From positions 1-18,860 of the forward strand of contig CALBST010000174.1 of the NCBI GenBank assembly GCA_937967425.1: DNA of 18,860 nt, written 5' to 3'. A program made the translations under genes and the position numbers. Under the pieces are notes generated by a model, which was not told the origin of the DNA, searched no databases, and saw only the letters and a program-made list of their open reading frames with translations. The DNA is from an uncultured Caulobacteraceae bacterium (GTDB lineage: Bacteria; Pseudomonadota; Alphaproteobacteria; Caulobacterales; TH1-2). Of this stretch, positions 1-7,551 are shown piece by piece (position 1 is the first letter of the stretch; every line of letters begins with the position of its first letter).

Positions 1-108
1 GCTGGTTGCATGACGGTGATGGTTCCGGACTTGCTCGCACCGGACGATGCGATGCGCGCGAAGGCGCTGGTCGTCGCTTCGCTCTTGGACGTGCGTGCAT
101 TCCTCTAA
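1..108 (+). CDS. C-terminal fragment of an unidentified protein (5' truncated)
   Basis: Frame 1 is open from the window edge to a TAA at 106-108 and gives 35 residues ending SLLDVRAFL. The frame has high GC at the third codon position and an ordinary alanine/leucine/aspartate composition, as expected for a real gene in this genome. No domain can be recognised from so short a piece. It converges on degP, and the space between the two stops is filled almost completely by a palindromic repeat. The upstream sequence is needed to name it. Confidence 0.5.
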   Translation, partial: AGCMTVMVPDLLAPDDAMRAKALVVASLLDVRAFL

Positions 109-232
109 CGCTTCCCGGGCGAGCGTAGCGAGACCCGGGATCCAGGGGTAACGCGCTGCGCTTCGTCACTCCATAGGTCCCGGCTCTGCGTTTGCTCGCA
201 TCTTCGATGCGGCCTCACTTGGCCGGGAAACG
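109..232. repeat. Palindromic intergenic repeat between convergent genes
   Basis: Two hairpins lie side by side. The first has arms TCCCGGG (113-119) and CCCGGGA (134-140). The second has arms TCCCGGC (178-184) and GCCGGGA (222-228). The outer ends also pair: CGCTTCCCGG at 109-118 against CCGGGAAACG at 223-232, with one mismatch. This resembles the dispersed palindromic elements common between genes in GC-rich alphaproteobacteria. It starts right after the TAA of the plus-strand gene and ends 5 bp from the degP stop, so it could act as a two-way transcription end or mRNA-stability element. That role is inferred; no U-tract is present. Confidence 0.7.
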
Positions 233-237
233 TGCGC

Positions 238-1653
238 CTAGCTCCGCGCTTGCAACCGGCGATAGGTCACGGCGCCGTCGCGGTTGATGCGGGCGACGAT
301 GGCGTGTTCGCCAATGGCGGCGCGGCCGGCGATGGCGCGGGCGGCGGTGATGGTGTCCGTCTTTTCTGGACCGATGGCTTCGATAACGTCACCCGGCCGG
401 AGCACGCCTGCGTTCACAGCGCCGACATCGACGGTGAGCACGACGAGACCCTGCACGGTCGGTTCGATCTGAAATTCCTCGCGGAGGCTGGCGTCGAGTT
501 CGGAGAGCGCGATACCGAAGATGCGGCCGCCGCGCGGGCCGCCGTCGCGGCGAGGTGTTTCGCTGCCGCCATCACCGCGCGCGACGCGGGCGCCGCCGGT
601 GGTTTCTTCGAGCCTCTCGATATTCGCCGTGATTTGCATGCGGCGGCCTTCGCGGATGATGTCGATCGTCGCGGTCGTGCCAACTTGGGCTTCGCCGACC
701 AGACGCGTGAGCGCGCGGCTATCGGGAATCTCGCGGCCATTGAAGCGCAACACGATATCGCCCGTGCGCAAGCCGGCGCGTGCGGCGGGTCCGTTGGGCG
801 TGATGCGTGTGACGACGGCGCCGGTTGAGCCGTCATAACCGGCGCGATCGGCGATGGCGCGAGTGATATTGGCGAGGCGCACGCCAAGCCAGCCGCGGCG
901 GGTTTCGCCGTAGCGCGTGATCTGATCCACAACAGGACGCACGATCGAGGTCGGCGTTGCAAAGCCGACGCCGACGCTGGCGCCTGTTGGCGAAACGATG
1001 GCGGTGTTGACGCCGATGACTTCGCCATCGGTGTTGAACAGCGGACCGCCGGAATTGCCGCGATTGATGGCGGCGTCAGTCTGGATGAAATCATCATAGC
1101 GGCCGGCGTCGATGTTGCGGTTGCGGGCGGACACAACGCCGACGCTGAGCGAACCGCCGAGGCCGAACGGATTGCCGATGGCGAGCACGATGTCTCCAAC
1201 GCGGGCGGTATCACTGTCGCCCATCTCGACGTGCGGCAGCGGCGCACGCGCATAGACGCGCAAAACGGCGATGTCGGTGGCGGGGTCGCGGCCGACGACG
1301 GTAGCTTCGAGGCGCTGGCCGTTTTGCAGAATGACTTCGATCGCGTCGGCGGATTCGATGACGTGGTTGTTGGTCACGACGACGCCGTCCGGCGAAATGA
1401 TGAACCCGGACCCCAGAGAAGTGATCTGCGCGCCGCCCTCGCCCAGGCCTTCGTTCAACCGCTCCATCGGCGAGCCCGGCGGGAAGCGCGGGAGGTTCTC
1501 TATTCCCTGCACACGCTGGCTCGTGGCGATGTTCACAACCGCAGGCGAAAGCCGCTCGTTCAGGTCAGCAAAGCCCTCCGCTGGGAGGCGCGACTGCGCT
1601 AGCGCCGGGGCGGCGAGAGCGAGAATTGCGATGGCGGACAGAATGGCGCGCAT
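238..1653 (-). CDS. degP: Do/DegP-family periplasmic serine protease (trypsin-like domain plus two PDZ domains)
   Basis: This is a 471-residue envelope protease/chaperone of the HtrA family that degrades misfolded periplasmic proteins. Residues 1-20 form a Sec signal peptide ending ALAQ. The catalytic triad is visible as His97 (TNNHVIES), Asp127 (DPATDIAV) and Ser201 (NRGNSGGP). PDZ1 spans about 245-360 and PDZ2 about 385-471. They are joined by a Gly/Arg-rich linker at about 363-388. The frame stays open upstream to 1743, but that extension translates the palindromic repeat and would bury the signal peptide, so the ATG at 1653 was chosen; its Shine-Dalgarno is weak. It lies downstream of hflK-hflC on the same strand, as in many alphaproteobacteria, with the repeat between hflC and degP. 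Family assignment is very firm; DegP versus DegQ or MucD naming is a matter of convention. Confidence 0.96.
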   Translation of the reverse strand: MRAILSAIAILALAAPALAQSRLPAEGFADLNERLSPAVVNIATSQRVQGIENLPRFPPGSPMERLNEGLGEGGAQITSLGSGFIISPDGVVVTNNHVIESADAIEVILQNGQRLEATVVGRDPATDIAVLRVYARAPLPHVEMGDSDTARVGDIVLAIGNPFGLGGSLSVGVVSARNRNIDAGRYDDFIQTDAAINRGNSGGPLFNTDGEVIGVNTAIVSPTGASVGVGFATPTSIVRPVVDQITRYGETRRGWLGVRLANITRAIADRAGYDGSTGAVVTRITPNGPAARAGLRTGDIVLRFNGREIPDSRALTRLVGEAQVGTTATIDIIREGRRMQITANIERLEETTGGARVARGDGGSETPRRDGGPRGGRIFGIALSELDASLREEFQIEPTVQGLVVLTVDVGAVNAGVLRPGDVIEAIGPEKTDTITAARAIAGRAAIGEHAIVARINRDGAVTYRRLQARS

Positions 1654-1676
1654 GAGTCGGAGCGTAGCGGGCCGAT

Positions 1677-1778
1677 GCGGCGGTCGGCAATCGGCAGTCG
1701 GCAGTCGGCCACAAGCAAAATCGCGGGCGAAGCAGCGCCTCACCCGCGATTGCCGACCGCCGCTCGCCGGCTGCCGAG
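1677..1778. repeat. Heptad-periodic palindromic repeat between hflC and degP
   Basis: Perfect 17-bp inverted arms are present: GCGGCGGTCGGCAATCG at 1677-1693 and its reverse complement at 1747-1763. The left side continues as tandem 7-mers CGGCAAT, CGGCAGT, CGGCAGT (1685-1705). The right side, read on the minus strand, continues the same 7-bp period (CGGCAGC, CGGCGAG, CGGCGGT, CGGCAAT) almost to the hflC stop at 1780. An inner stem ATCGCGGG (1720-1727) / CCCGCGAT (1743-1750) gives a second hairpin. The element fills most of the 126-bp gap, so in the hflK-hflC-degP transcript it would fold just before degP and could attenuate or process the mRNA (inference). Confidence 0.75.
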
Positions 1779-1779
1779 C

Positions 1780-2631
1780 TTAGTTGCCGCCTCTGCGCCG
1801 CTGCATGTAGCGGAAGAAGTCGCTGTCCGGCGGGACCACAATCGGGGTGCCAGCTTCAAGCGCGGTGTCGTAGGCGCGCATCGAGCGGTAGAAGGCGGCG
1901 AATTCCGGATCGCGGCCGTAAGCGCGGGCGAAGATGCGGGCGCGTTCGGCTTCACCTTGGCCTCGCGTGCGCTCGGCTTCTTCCTGCGCGGTGGCGCGGA
2001 TGATGGCGGCGTCGCGTTCGCCTTCGGCGCGGATGCGGCCGGCAACCTGCTGACGCTCGGAGCGCATACGCTCATAGACACGCTCTTGCGTCTCAGGCGG
2101 CAGATCGGCTTGGCGGATACGGACATCGACGACGCGGACGCCCAATTCGGCGGCGGCGGCGGCGTTGAGATCGTTTTCGATGGCTTGCATCAACTCGGCC
2201 CGACGCCCTGAGATGATGTCGTCCGACCCGGCGCCGCCGAGAACACGGCGCATTGCGGCTTCTGTGAAGGTTTCGAGACGTGAGGCGCCGCCCTGCTCCG
2301 TCAGCACGCTCTGATAGAAGCGGCGCGGATCGGTAATTTGCCAGCGCACGACGGCGTCAACGATGAGGCGCTCCTGGTCGGAGGCGACGATCGGCTGGCC
2401 TTCGAGAGCGAGGCCAATGTTGCGGCGGTCAAAATCGATAACGCTCTCGACGAACGGCAGTTTGAAATAGAGGCCGGGCTCATCCGTCCCTGGCGCGTTG
2501 ATGGCGCGCACGTATTCACCGAAGCGCAGCACAATGGCTTGGTGATCCTGGCGGACGATGAAGACCGAATTCAGGACGATGATCAGCAGCAGCAGGACGG
2601 CGCCGATGAGCATAGGCATGTTGCGGGTCAT
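1780..2631 (-). CDS. hflC: HflC, SPFH/band-7 partner of HflK
   Basis: This 283-residue inner-membrane protein is known in E. coli to form with HflK a large periplasmic cage that surrounds and modulates the FtsH protease. An N-terminal membrane anchor lies at about residues 6-26 (LIGAVLLLLIIVLNSVFIV). The SPFH domain follows, with RQDHQAIVLRFGEYVR and the conserved LYFKLPFVESV strand. A charged helical region (about 165-235, EEAERTRGQGEAERARIFA) is typical of the family. The length is normal. The ATG overlaps the hflK TGA as ATGA, the usual sign of translational coupling and equal expression of the two subunits. The protein ends RRRGGN, and its TAA lies directly beside the heptad repeat. Confidence 0.95.
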   Translation of the reverse strand: MTRNMPMLIGAVLLLLIIVLNSVFIVRQDHQAIVLRFGEYVRAINAPGTDEPGLYFKLPFVESVIDFDRRNIGLALEGQPIVASDQERLIVDAVVRWQITDPRRFYQSVLTEQGGASRLETFTEAAMRRVLGGAGSDDIISGRRAELMQAIENDLNAAAAAELGVRVVDVRIRQADLPPETQERVYERMRSERQQVAGRIRAEGERDAAIIRATAQEEAERTRGQGEAERARIFARAYGRDPEFAAFYRSMRAYDTALEAGTPIVVPPDSDFFRYMQRRRGGN

Positions 2632-3749
2632 TGGCCGGCCCCCGGTTGTTGGGTGGTTGGGGCGTTGCGGCGAACCATACCGTCGAGCGGCAAGTAAGGC
2701 ACCGCGCCGCCACGCTGATCGAGAATGATCAGATTACCGCGCTGGTACACACGCTCCATGGTTTCAAGATAGAGCCGGTCGCGCGTCACTTGCGGAGCGG
2801 CGCGATATTCGCTGTGAACGGCGATAAAGCGTTCGCCTTCACCAGTCGCCTCGAGCACAACGCGAGCGCGATACCCTTCAGCGTCAGCGCGGATGCGCGA
2901 CGCTTCGCGTTCGGCGTTGTTGATCAGGGTCTCTGCGTCTTGGCCGGCGTTGACGACATCGTTGAACGCTTCGATGACCGCACTCGGCGCGGCGGCGCGC
3001 AGCAATTGCACCTGCAGCACCTGGACGCCGGATTGGTATTCATCGAGCGTCGTTTGCATTAGGGCCTCGACGCCCTCTTCAACCTGACCGCGCTCGGTGG
3101 TGATGATCGGCTCGAGTTGGCGACGGCCGATAACTTCGCGCATCGCGCTTTCGGCGACTTGCCGAACCGCTTCGTCCGGGTTGCGGATGTTGAAAACGAA
3201 GGCGCTGACGTCTTTCACGTTGTAGACGATTCGGAAGTGGATCTCGGCGATGTTGCGATCGCCGGTGATCATGAGGCTCTCGTCCGGATCGTCGTTGACG
3301 ACGTTGGGGCGCGGCGATTGGAAACCGATCTCGGCGGTGCGCTGGCCGGTGACGTTGACGACCTGCCGGGCTTCGATCGGCGCCGGCAGATGGAAATGAA
3401 TGCCTGGGCCGGTAGCACGATTGTAATCGCCGAGCCGCGTGATGACGGCCTGTTCGCCTTCGTCGACGGTGTAAATGCCGGTCGCGAGCCAGCCGACGAA
3501 GAGAAGGCCCGCGATCATCGGCCAGGACAAGCCACGGCGTCCTGAGCCGCCGCCACCACCACCGCCTCCGGAGCCGCCGCCGAACATGCGGTCGCGCCAT
3601 TGGCGGAGAATTTCATCTAGATCGGGGCCTGTCGGCGGGGGTGTATGACGCGGCGGGCGCTGCTGGCCCCACGGCTGGCGCGGACCGCCGCCCCATGGAC
3701 CCTGGCCGCCGCTGCGTGGAGGGCCGCCTGATTGGTCATTCCAAGGCAT
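2628..3749 (-). CDS. hflK: HflK, SPFH/band-7 modulator of FtsH
   Basis: This 373-residue protein is the larger subunit of the HflKC complex. The N-terminus is cytoplasmic and low-complexity, rich in Gly, Pro, Gln and Trp (residues 5-40), followed by a glycine run at about 57-70. A transmembrane helix lies at about 75-93 (WPMIAGLLFVGWLATGIYT), then the SPFH domain with VDEGEQAVITRLG and a helical tail containing NAEREASRIRADAEGYRARV. The ATG at 3749 was chosen because GGGAAGAG precedes it at good spacing and homologues typically begin MPWN; the open frame to 3827 adds an unrelated Arg-rich stretch. It is the first gene of the hflK-hflC-degP run and is divergent from mrp. Confidence 0.94.
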   Translation of the reverse strand: MPWNDQSGGPPRSGGQGPWGGGPRQPWGQQRPPRHTPPPTGPDLDEILRQWRDRMFGGGSGGGGGGGGSGRRGLSWPMIAGLLFVGWLATGIYTVDEGEQAVITRLGDYNRATGPGIHFHLPAPIEARQVVNVTGQRTAEIGFQSPRPNVVNDDPDESLMITGDRNIAEIHFRIVYNVKDVSAFVFNIRNPDEAVRQVAESAMREVIGRRQLEPIITTERGQVEEGVEALMQTTLDEYQSGVQVLQVQLLRAAAPSAVIEAFNDVVNAGQDAETLINNAEREASRIRADAEGYRARVVLEATGEGERFIAVHSEYRAAPQVTRDRLYLETMERVYQRGNLIILDQRGGAVPYLPLDGMVRRNAPTTQQPGAGQ

Positions 3750-3865
3750 CGATCTCTTCCCGCCCCTTCTGGTGGTTCGCGCGCGCCACGTTCTTGGCGG
3801 CATGATGGGAACTTGCAGCGCTCCCATGCGCGCCGATATGTGGCCACTGTGCTAAGGGATCAAGC
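3750..3865. promoter_or_regulatory. Divergent control region between hflK and mrp
   Basis: This 116-bp spacer must hold promoters for both hflK (minus) and mrp (plus). Read towards hflK, TTGATC (3863-3858) and CATATC (3840-3835) are separated by 17 bp, a weak match to a vegetative promoter; the CTTG/CATAT pattern would also be loosely compatible with a heat-shock sigma factor. The -35 box overlaps the mrp ribosome-binding region. The ribosome-binding sites themselves are clear: GGGAAGAG before hflK and AAGGGA before mrp. The promoter calls are tentative. Confidence 0.3.
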
Positions 3866-4945
3866 ATGAACAACCAGTTGGCGGCGCTCGAAGAACGCGT
3901 CAAAGCGCGCCTTGATGCGATCAAAGACCCGATCAGCGGCAAGGGTTTGTTCACCTCCGGCCGCGTCACGGGGCTAGAAGCGCGCGGTGACGGCAAGGTC
4001 TCGTTTACGATAGAGGCGCCTGCCGGCGTCGCGGAACTCTACGTTCCCGTGCGCGATCGCGCCGAAGCGGCGGCGCGCGCGGCGGACGGTGTGGAGAGCG
4101 TTATCGCGGTGCTGACGGCTGAGGCCGCCGCGCCGGCGAAAGCCGCCGGCGGTGTTGGCCGCGTGAAGCGGATCATCGCGGTGGCGAGCGCTAAGGGCGG
4201 GGTCGGGAAATCAACCGTCGCGGTCAATCTCGCATGCGCATTCGCCTCGTTGGGGATGAAGACGGGGCTGCTCGACCTCGATGTCTACGGCCCTTCGGCG
4301 CCCACGCTGCTCGGCACAGGCGCGAAAAAGCCGCGCATGCGCGACGACAAGATGCTTGAACCACTCGAGGCGCACGGGCTGATCACAATGTCGATCGGCT
4401 ATCTGGTCGACCCTGCCTCGCCGATGATCTGGCGCGGGGCGATGGCGACAAGCGCTGTGCGGCAGATGATTGATGAGGTCGTCTGGGGTGATCTCGATGT
4501 GCTGCTGCTCGATCTGCCCCCCGGCACCGGCGATGTGCAGGTGACGTTGGTACAACGCGTGCCGCTGGCGGGCGCGGTGATTGTCTCGACGCCGCAGGAA
4601 ATGGCGCTGGCCGATGTACGGCGCGGTCTGGCGATGTTTGAAAAGACGCGCGCGCCGGTGCTCGGCGTGATCGAGAACATGGCGTACTTCGAAACCCCGG
4701 ACGGCAAGCGCACGCACATTTTCGGCGAAGGCGGCGCGCGGCGCGTGGCGGCGGATGTGGGCGCGCCGTTCCTTGGCGAAATTCCGATTGATGTGGCGCT
4801 GCGCGAGAGCTGCGACGCCGGCGCGCCATTGGTGGCGACGCAACCGGCGCATGCGGTGTCGAAGCGGTTTATCGCCATGGCGGCGGCAGCGCTGGACAAT
4901 GTCGCGCGGATGAACAAGCCTGCGCCGGGGATCAGGATCAAGTAG
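3866..4945 (+). CDS. mrp: Mrp/ApbC-type Fe-S cluster carrier P-loop ATPase
   Basis: This 359-residue cytosolic protein belongs to the Mrp/NBP35 group, which transfers Fe-S clusters to apo-proteins. Residues 1-85 form the MIP18/DUF59 domain. The deviant Walker A KGGVGKS lies at 110-116, the LLDLDVYGPS switch region at about 135-144, and LLLDLPPGTGDVQ at about 213-225. The conserved IENMAYF is present, but the CxxC pair that follows it in E. coli Mrp is absent: residues 274-282 read YFETPDGKR, and the only cysteines are Cys124 and Cys316. This matches an alphaproteobacterial subtype with DIFG/HIFG-EGG after that position. The ATG has AAGGGA upstream. The flavoenzyme gene starts 13 bp downstream on the same strand, so the two may be cotranscribed. 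Confidence 0.94.
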   Translation: MNNQLAALEERVKARLDAIKDPISGKGLFTSGRVTGLEARGDGKVSFTIEAPAGVAELYVPVRDRAEAAARAADGVESVIAVLTAEAAAPAKAAGGVGRVKRIIAVASAKGGVGKSTVAVNLACAFASLGMKTGLLDLDVYGPSAPTLLGTGAKKPRMRDDKMLEPLEAHGLITMSIGYLVDPASPMIWRGAMATSAVRQMIDEVVWGDLDVLLLDLPPGTGDVQVTLVQRVPLAGAVIVSTPQEMALADVRRGLAMFEKTRAPVLGVIENMAYFETPDGKRTHIFGEGGARRVAADVGAPFLGEIPIDVALRESCDAGAPLVATQPAHAVSKRFIAMAAAALDNVARMNKPAPGIRIK

Positions 4946-4958
4946 CGGGAGCCACCCG

Positions 4959-6155
4959 ATGAGAACGACGCGCAGAACCGTTCTCGGCGCAGCGGCGGCA
5001 TTGCCGCTTTCGGGATGTACGCGACAACGGGCGATCGTCGTCGGCGCGGGCGTGTTTGGCGCCTGGACAGCTGAGTATCTGCAACGCGCCGAGTGGGACG
5101 TGCTGCTGGTCGATCAGATGGGACCGGCGAATGCGCGCGCATCGAGCGGCGGCGAAAGCCGGATGACGCGTGGCACATACGGGCGCGACGAAATCTACAC
5201 GCGTATGGCGCTCGCTTCGCTGGCGGAGTGGAAGCGGCTATCGGAGCGATCGGCGCTGCCGCTGTTTCATCAGGCAGGCGTGCTGTTTTGTTTTCAGGAG
5301 ATGATCGACTACGCGCGGGAGTCGATTGCCGTGCACGAGCGGCTTGGTTTGCCGCTGGAGCAAATCGACAACGCGTCGCTGCGGGAACGCTGGCCGCAGA
5401 TGAATTTTGACGGCATCGACTTCGGATTGTTCGAACCGGAGTTCGGCGCGCTGATGGCGCGCCGTGCGGTAGAAGAAACGGTTGCCCGGTTCGTGGCTCA
5501 AGGCGGCGAGTACCTACTCGCGCACGCCGAGCCGGGCACGGAAGGAACGAGCGTTATGCTCGATGGCCGCCGCCACGACGCGACCGCGATTATCTGGGCG
5601 TGCGGGCCGTGGCTGCCGAAAGTGTTTCCAAATGAACTGGGCCAGCGCATCTTCGTAACGCGTCAGGAGGTGGCGTTCATCGCTCCGCCGGACGGCGACG
5701 ATTCATTCGAGGCATCGCACCTTCCCGGCTGGGCCGACTTCAATGGCGGCGATCTCTATTACGGCTTCCCGAACCTCGAAGGCCGCGGCTTCAAGATCGC
5801 GCGAGATACCCACGGCGCCGATTTCGACCCCGACAGCGGCGATCGGCGGATGAGCGAGGAAGGCATGGGCCTGCTGCGGACGTTCGCGGAGCGGCGTTTC
5901 CCTGCTCTGGCCGGACGACCATTCACGGAGTCTCGCGTTTGCCAGTACGAGAATTCATCCAACGGCGATTTCCTGATCGACCGGCATCCGACGTTTGATG
6001 GGGTGTACCTTCTCGGCGGCGGTTCGGGGCACGGGTTCAAGCACGGCCCCGCGGTTGGGCGTATGATGGCGGAGCTGGTTGTGCACGGCACGGCGCCGGA
6101 CCAACGCTTCTCGTTGGCCACAAAGGCAACCGTACACAATAGGACTGTACTCTAG
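4959..6155 (+). CDS. Tat-targeted FAD-dependent amine oxidoreductase, sarcosine-oxidase-like
   Basis: This 398-residue DAO-family flavoenzyme probably oxidises an N-methyl or other secondary amine; the substrate is unknown. The N-terminus reads RRTVLGAAAALPLSGC, a twin-arginine signal followed by a lipobox with Cys20. The FAD-binding GAGVFG (29-34) follows after only a few residues. Features shared with monomeric sarcosine oxidase are Cys328 in RVCQYENSSNGDF, aligned with the cysteine that holds FAD covalently; Lys279 in GFKIARDTHG, aligned with the oxygen-activating lysine; and GGGSGHGFKHG (353-363) near the C-terminus. The ATG at 4959 follows GCGGGAG. Export of a folded, flavin-loaded enzyme is what Tat is known for. 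Its TAG overlaps the P450 TAG in a shared CTAG. The fold is firm; substrate and lipidation are inferred. Confidence 0.85.
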   Translation: MRTTRRTVLGAAAALPLSGCTRQRAIVVGAGVFGAWTAEYLQRAEWDVLLVDQMGPANARASSGGESRMTRGTYGRDEIYTRMALASLAEWKRLSERSALPLFHQAGVLFCFQEMIDYARESIAVHERLGLPLEQIDNASLRERWPQMNFDGIDFGLFEPEFGALMARRAVEETVARFVAQGGEYLLAHAEPGTEGTSVMLDGRRHDATAIIWACGPWLPKVFPNELGQRIFVTRQEVAFIAPPDGDDSFEASHLPGWADFNGGDLYYGFPNLEGRGFKIARDTHGADFDPDSGDRRMSEEGMGLLRTFAERRFPALAGRPFTESRVCQYENSSNGDFLIDRHPTFDGVYLLGGGSGHGFKHGPAVGRMMAELVVHGTAPDQRFSLATKATVHNRTVL

Positions 6156-7426
6156 GCAAGCTCGAACCTGATCGGCAGCGACTTCAAGCCGTTGACGAAG
6201 AAGCTTTCGCTCATGCGCGCCTCGCCATCGATATGGACGCTCTTCAAGCGCGGCAGCAATTCCTCAAACAAGATGCGCATCTCCATGCGCGCGAGATGTT
6301 GGCCGATGCAGACGTGGGCGCCATTGCCAAAAGCCAACTGCCGGTTTGGCGTGCGATCGATTTTGAAGCGATCTGGCTCGTCGAAGACATCTTCATCGCG
6401 ATTGCCGCTCGCGTAGCAAAGCATGATCCAATCGTTGCTTCGCAACTGACGACCGCGCAGTTCGGTATCTTCCGCAGCAGAGCGCATGAAAGTCTTGACC
6501 GGCGTCGTCCAGCGGATCGACTCCTCGATGAGAGCTGGAATGAGGCTCGGGTCGGCTTTAACGCGATCAAACAGGCCCGGCTGTGTCGCGAGCGCCCACA
6601 TGGCGCCAGCCGTCGACGATGAGGTTGTGTCGTGGCCGGCGGTCGAGATGACGGTGAAATAGCTAGTGCGCTCCAGTGGCGGCAGCGGCTGGCCATCAAT
6701 CTCGGCATTTGCGAGCACGGTGGCGAGATCATCACGCGGGTTGGCGCGCCGATCGGCGCTGAGCTTTTCGAAGTACTCAGAAAAATCCTGCACCACGGCG
6801 ATCAATAGCGTCGAGAATTGCTCAGCGGTCAGCGCCTCTTTGAAGCGTTCAGTATCGGGATCGCTGGCGCCGAAGAGTTCCTGCGTGAGCCGCAGCATGC
6901 GCGGGAGATCTTCTGGCGGCACGCCGAGGATATTCATCACCACGCGCAACGGATAGTGCAGCGCAACATCCTTTACGAAATCGCACTTGCCAGGTAGCGC
7001 CGTGAACTGGTCGACGGCGTCCCGTGCAAGCGCCCGCACCTCCTCTTCCCGCTTTCGCACATTGGCGGGCGCCAGCCAGGATTGAATAAGCAGGCGATAC
7101 TTCATGTGATCGGGCTCATCCATCTGCACGATGGAGCGCACGAGGTGCGGCGTGCCAGTTATGGCGCGGGCGCGGGCGTCGCCGGCTTGGCTGGTCAGCG
7201 TCGTGGCGCGGACGGCGGAGGGAAAGCGCGCATTGTTGCGGCTGATCTCAAGTATGTCCGCGTGCTTGGTGGCGACCCAGAAAGGATCGAACCCCTCTAC
7301 TTCCGCGATACCGAGCGGATTGTTGGCGCGCAGCCAGCGATAGGTTTCATAGATTTCGTCGGTGGCGTAGGCGTGCGCGGACACAAGCGTCCGGGCAAGA
7401 TCATCCGGAATCCGCACCGTTTGCAT
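6152..7426 (-). CDS. Cytochrome P450 monooxygenase (soluble bacterial type)
   Basis: This 424-residue soluble P450 carries all the signature motifs: I-helix AGHDTT (263-268) for oxygen activation, K-helix ExxR (Glu302, Arg305), and the heme loop FGNGAHVCIGQ with Cys373 as axial ligand. No membrane anchor is present. The ATG at 7426 was chosen because a perfect AGGAGG lies 5 bp upstream (7437-7432); the longer open frame would start within that site. Bacterial enzymes of this class need ferredoxin and ferredoxin reductase, and neither is encoded nearby, so redox partners must come from elsewhere. The CYP family and substrate (terpenoid, steroid, fatty acid or alkyl chain) cannot be assigned from motifs alone. 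It converges with the flavoenzyme and is divergent from the M48 protease gene. Confidence 0.95.
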   Translation of the reverse strand: MQTVRIPDDLARTLVSAHAYATDEIYETYRWLRANNPLGIAEVEGFDPFWVATKHADILEISRNNARFPSAVRATTLTSQAGDARARAITGTPHLVRSIVQMDEPDHMKYRLLIQSWLAPANVRKREEEVRALARDAVDQFTALPGKCDFVKDVALHYPLRVVMNILGVPPEDLPRMLRLTQELFGASDPDTERFKEALTAEQFSTLLIAVVQDFSEYFEKLSADRRANPRDDLATVLANAEIDGQPLPPLERTSYFTVISTAGHDTTSSSTAGAMWALATQPGLFDRVKADPSLIPALIEESIRWTTPVKTFMRSAAEDTELRGRQLRSNDWIMLCYASGNRDEDVFDEPDRFKIDRTPNRQLAFGNGAHVCIGQHLARMEMRILFEELLPRLKSVHIDGEARMSESFFVNGLKSLPIRFELA

Positions 7427-7551
7427 CAAATCCTCCTGGTTTCGCCGCACTGTGCGCCGATCTTAGGGGTGCGGGCAACTCGGGAGATGGCTTGTTCTGG
7501 CTTGCCGCGCCGCCGCCGCCATGATTAGCGTTGGGACGGGGGGACAGCAGA
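7427..7551. promoter_or_regulatory. Divergent control region between the P450 and M48 protease genes
   Basis: This 125-bp spacer separates two divergent starts and must contain both promoters. The ribosome-binding sites are clear: AGGAGG for the P450 on the minus strand, and a GGGGGAC run about 10 bp before the ATG at 7552. A TTG at 7531 would extend the protease by seven residues but has no ribosome-binding site. No convincing -35/-10 pair, operator palindrome or riboswitch-like structure was seen. Confidence 0.3.

Noticed and set aside
232..828. Plus-strand 198-residue open frame inside degP
   Set aside because: It is antisense to a firm protease domain with an intact catalytic triad; it is an Asp/Ala/Gly-rich shadow frame typical of GC-rich DNA.
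1677..1710. Heptad units considered as a short CRISPR-like array
   Set aside because: The units are contiguous without spacers, and they form a palindrome instead of direct repeats with unique spacers; no cas genes are present.
1654..1743. N-terminal extension of degP
   Set aside because: It translates the palindromic repeat and would place a normal signal peptide internally.
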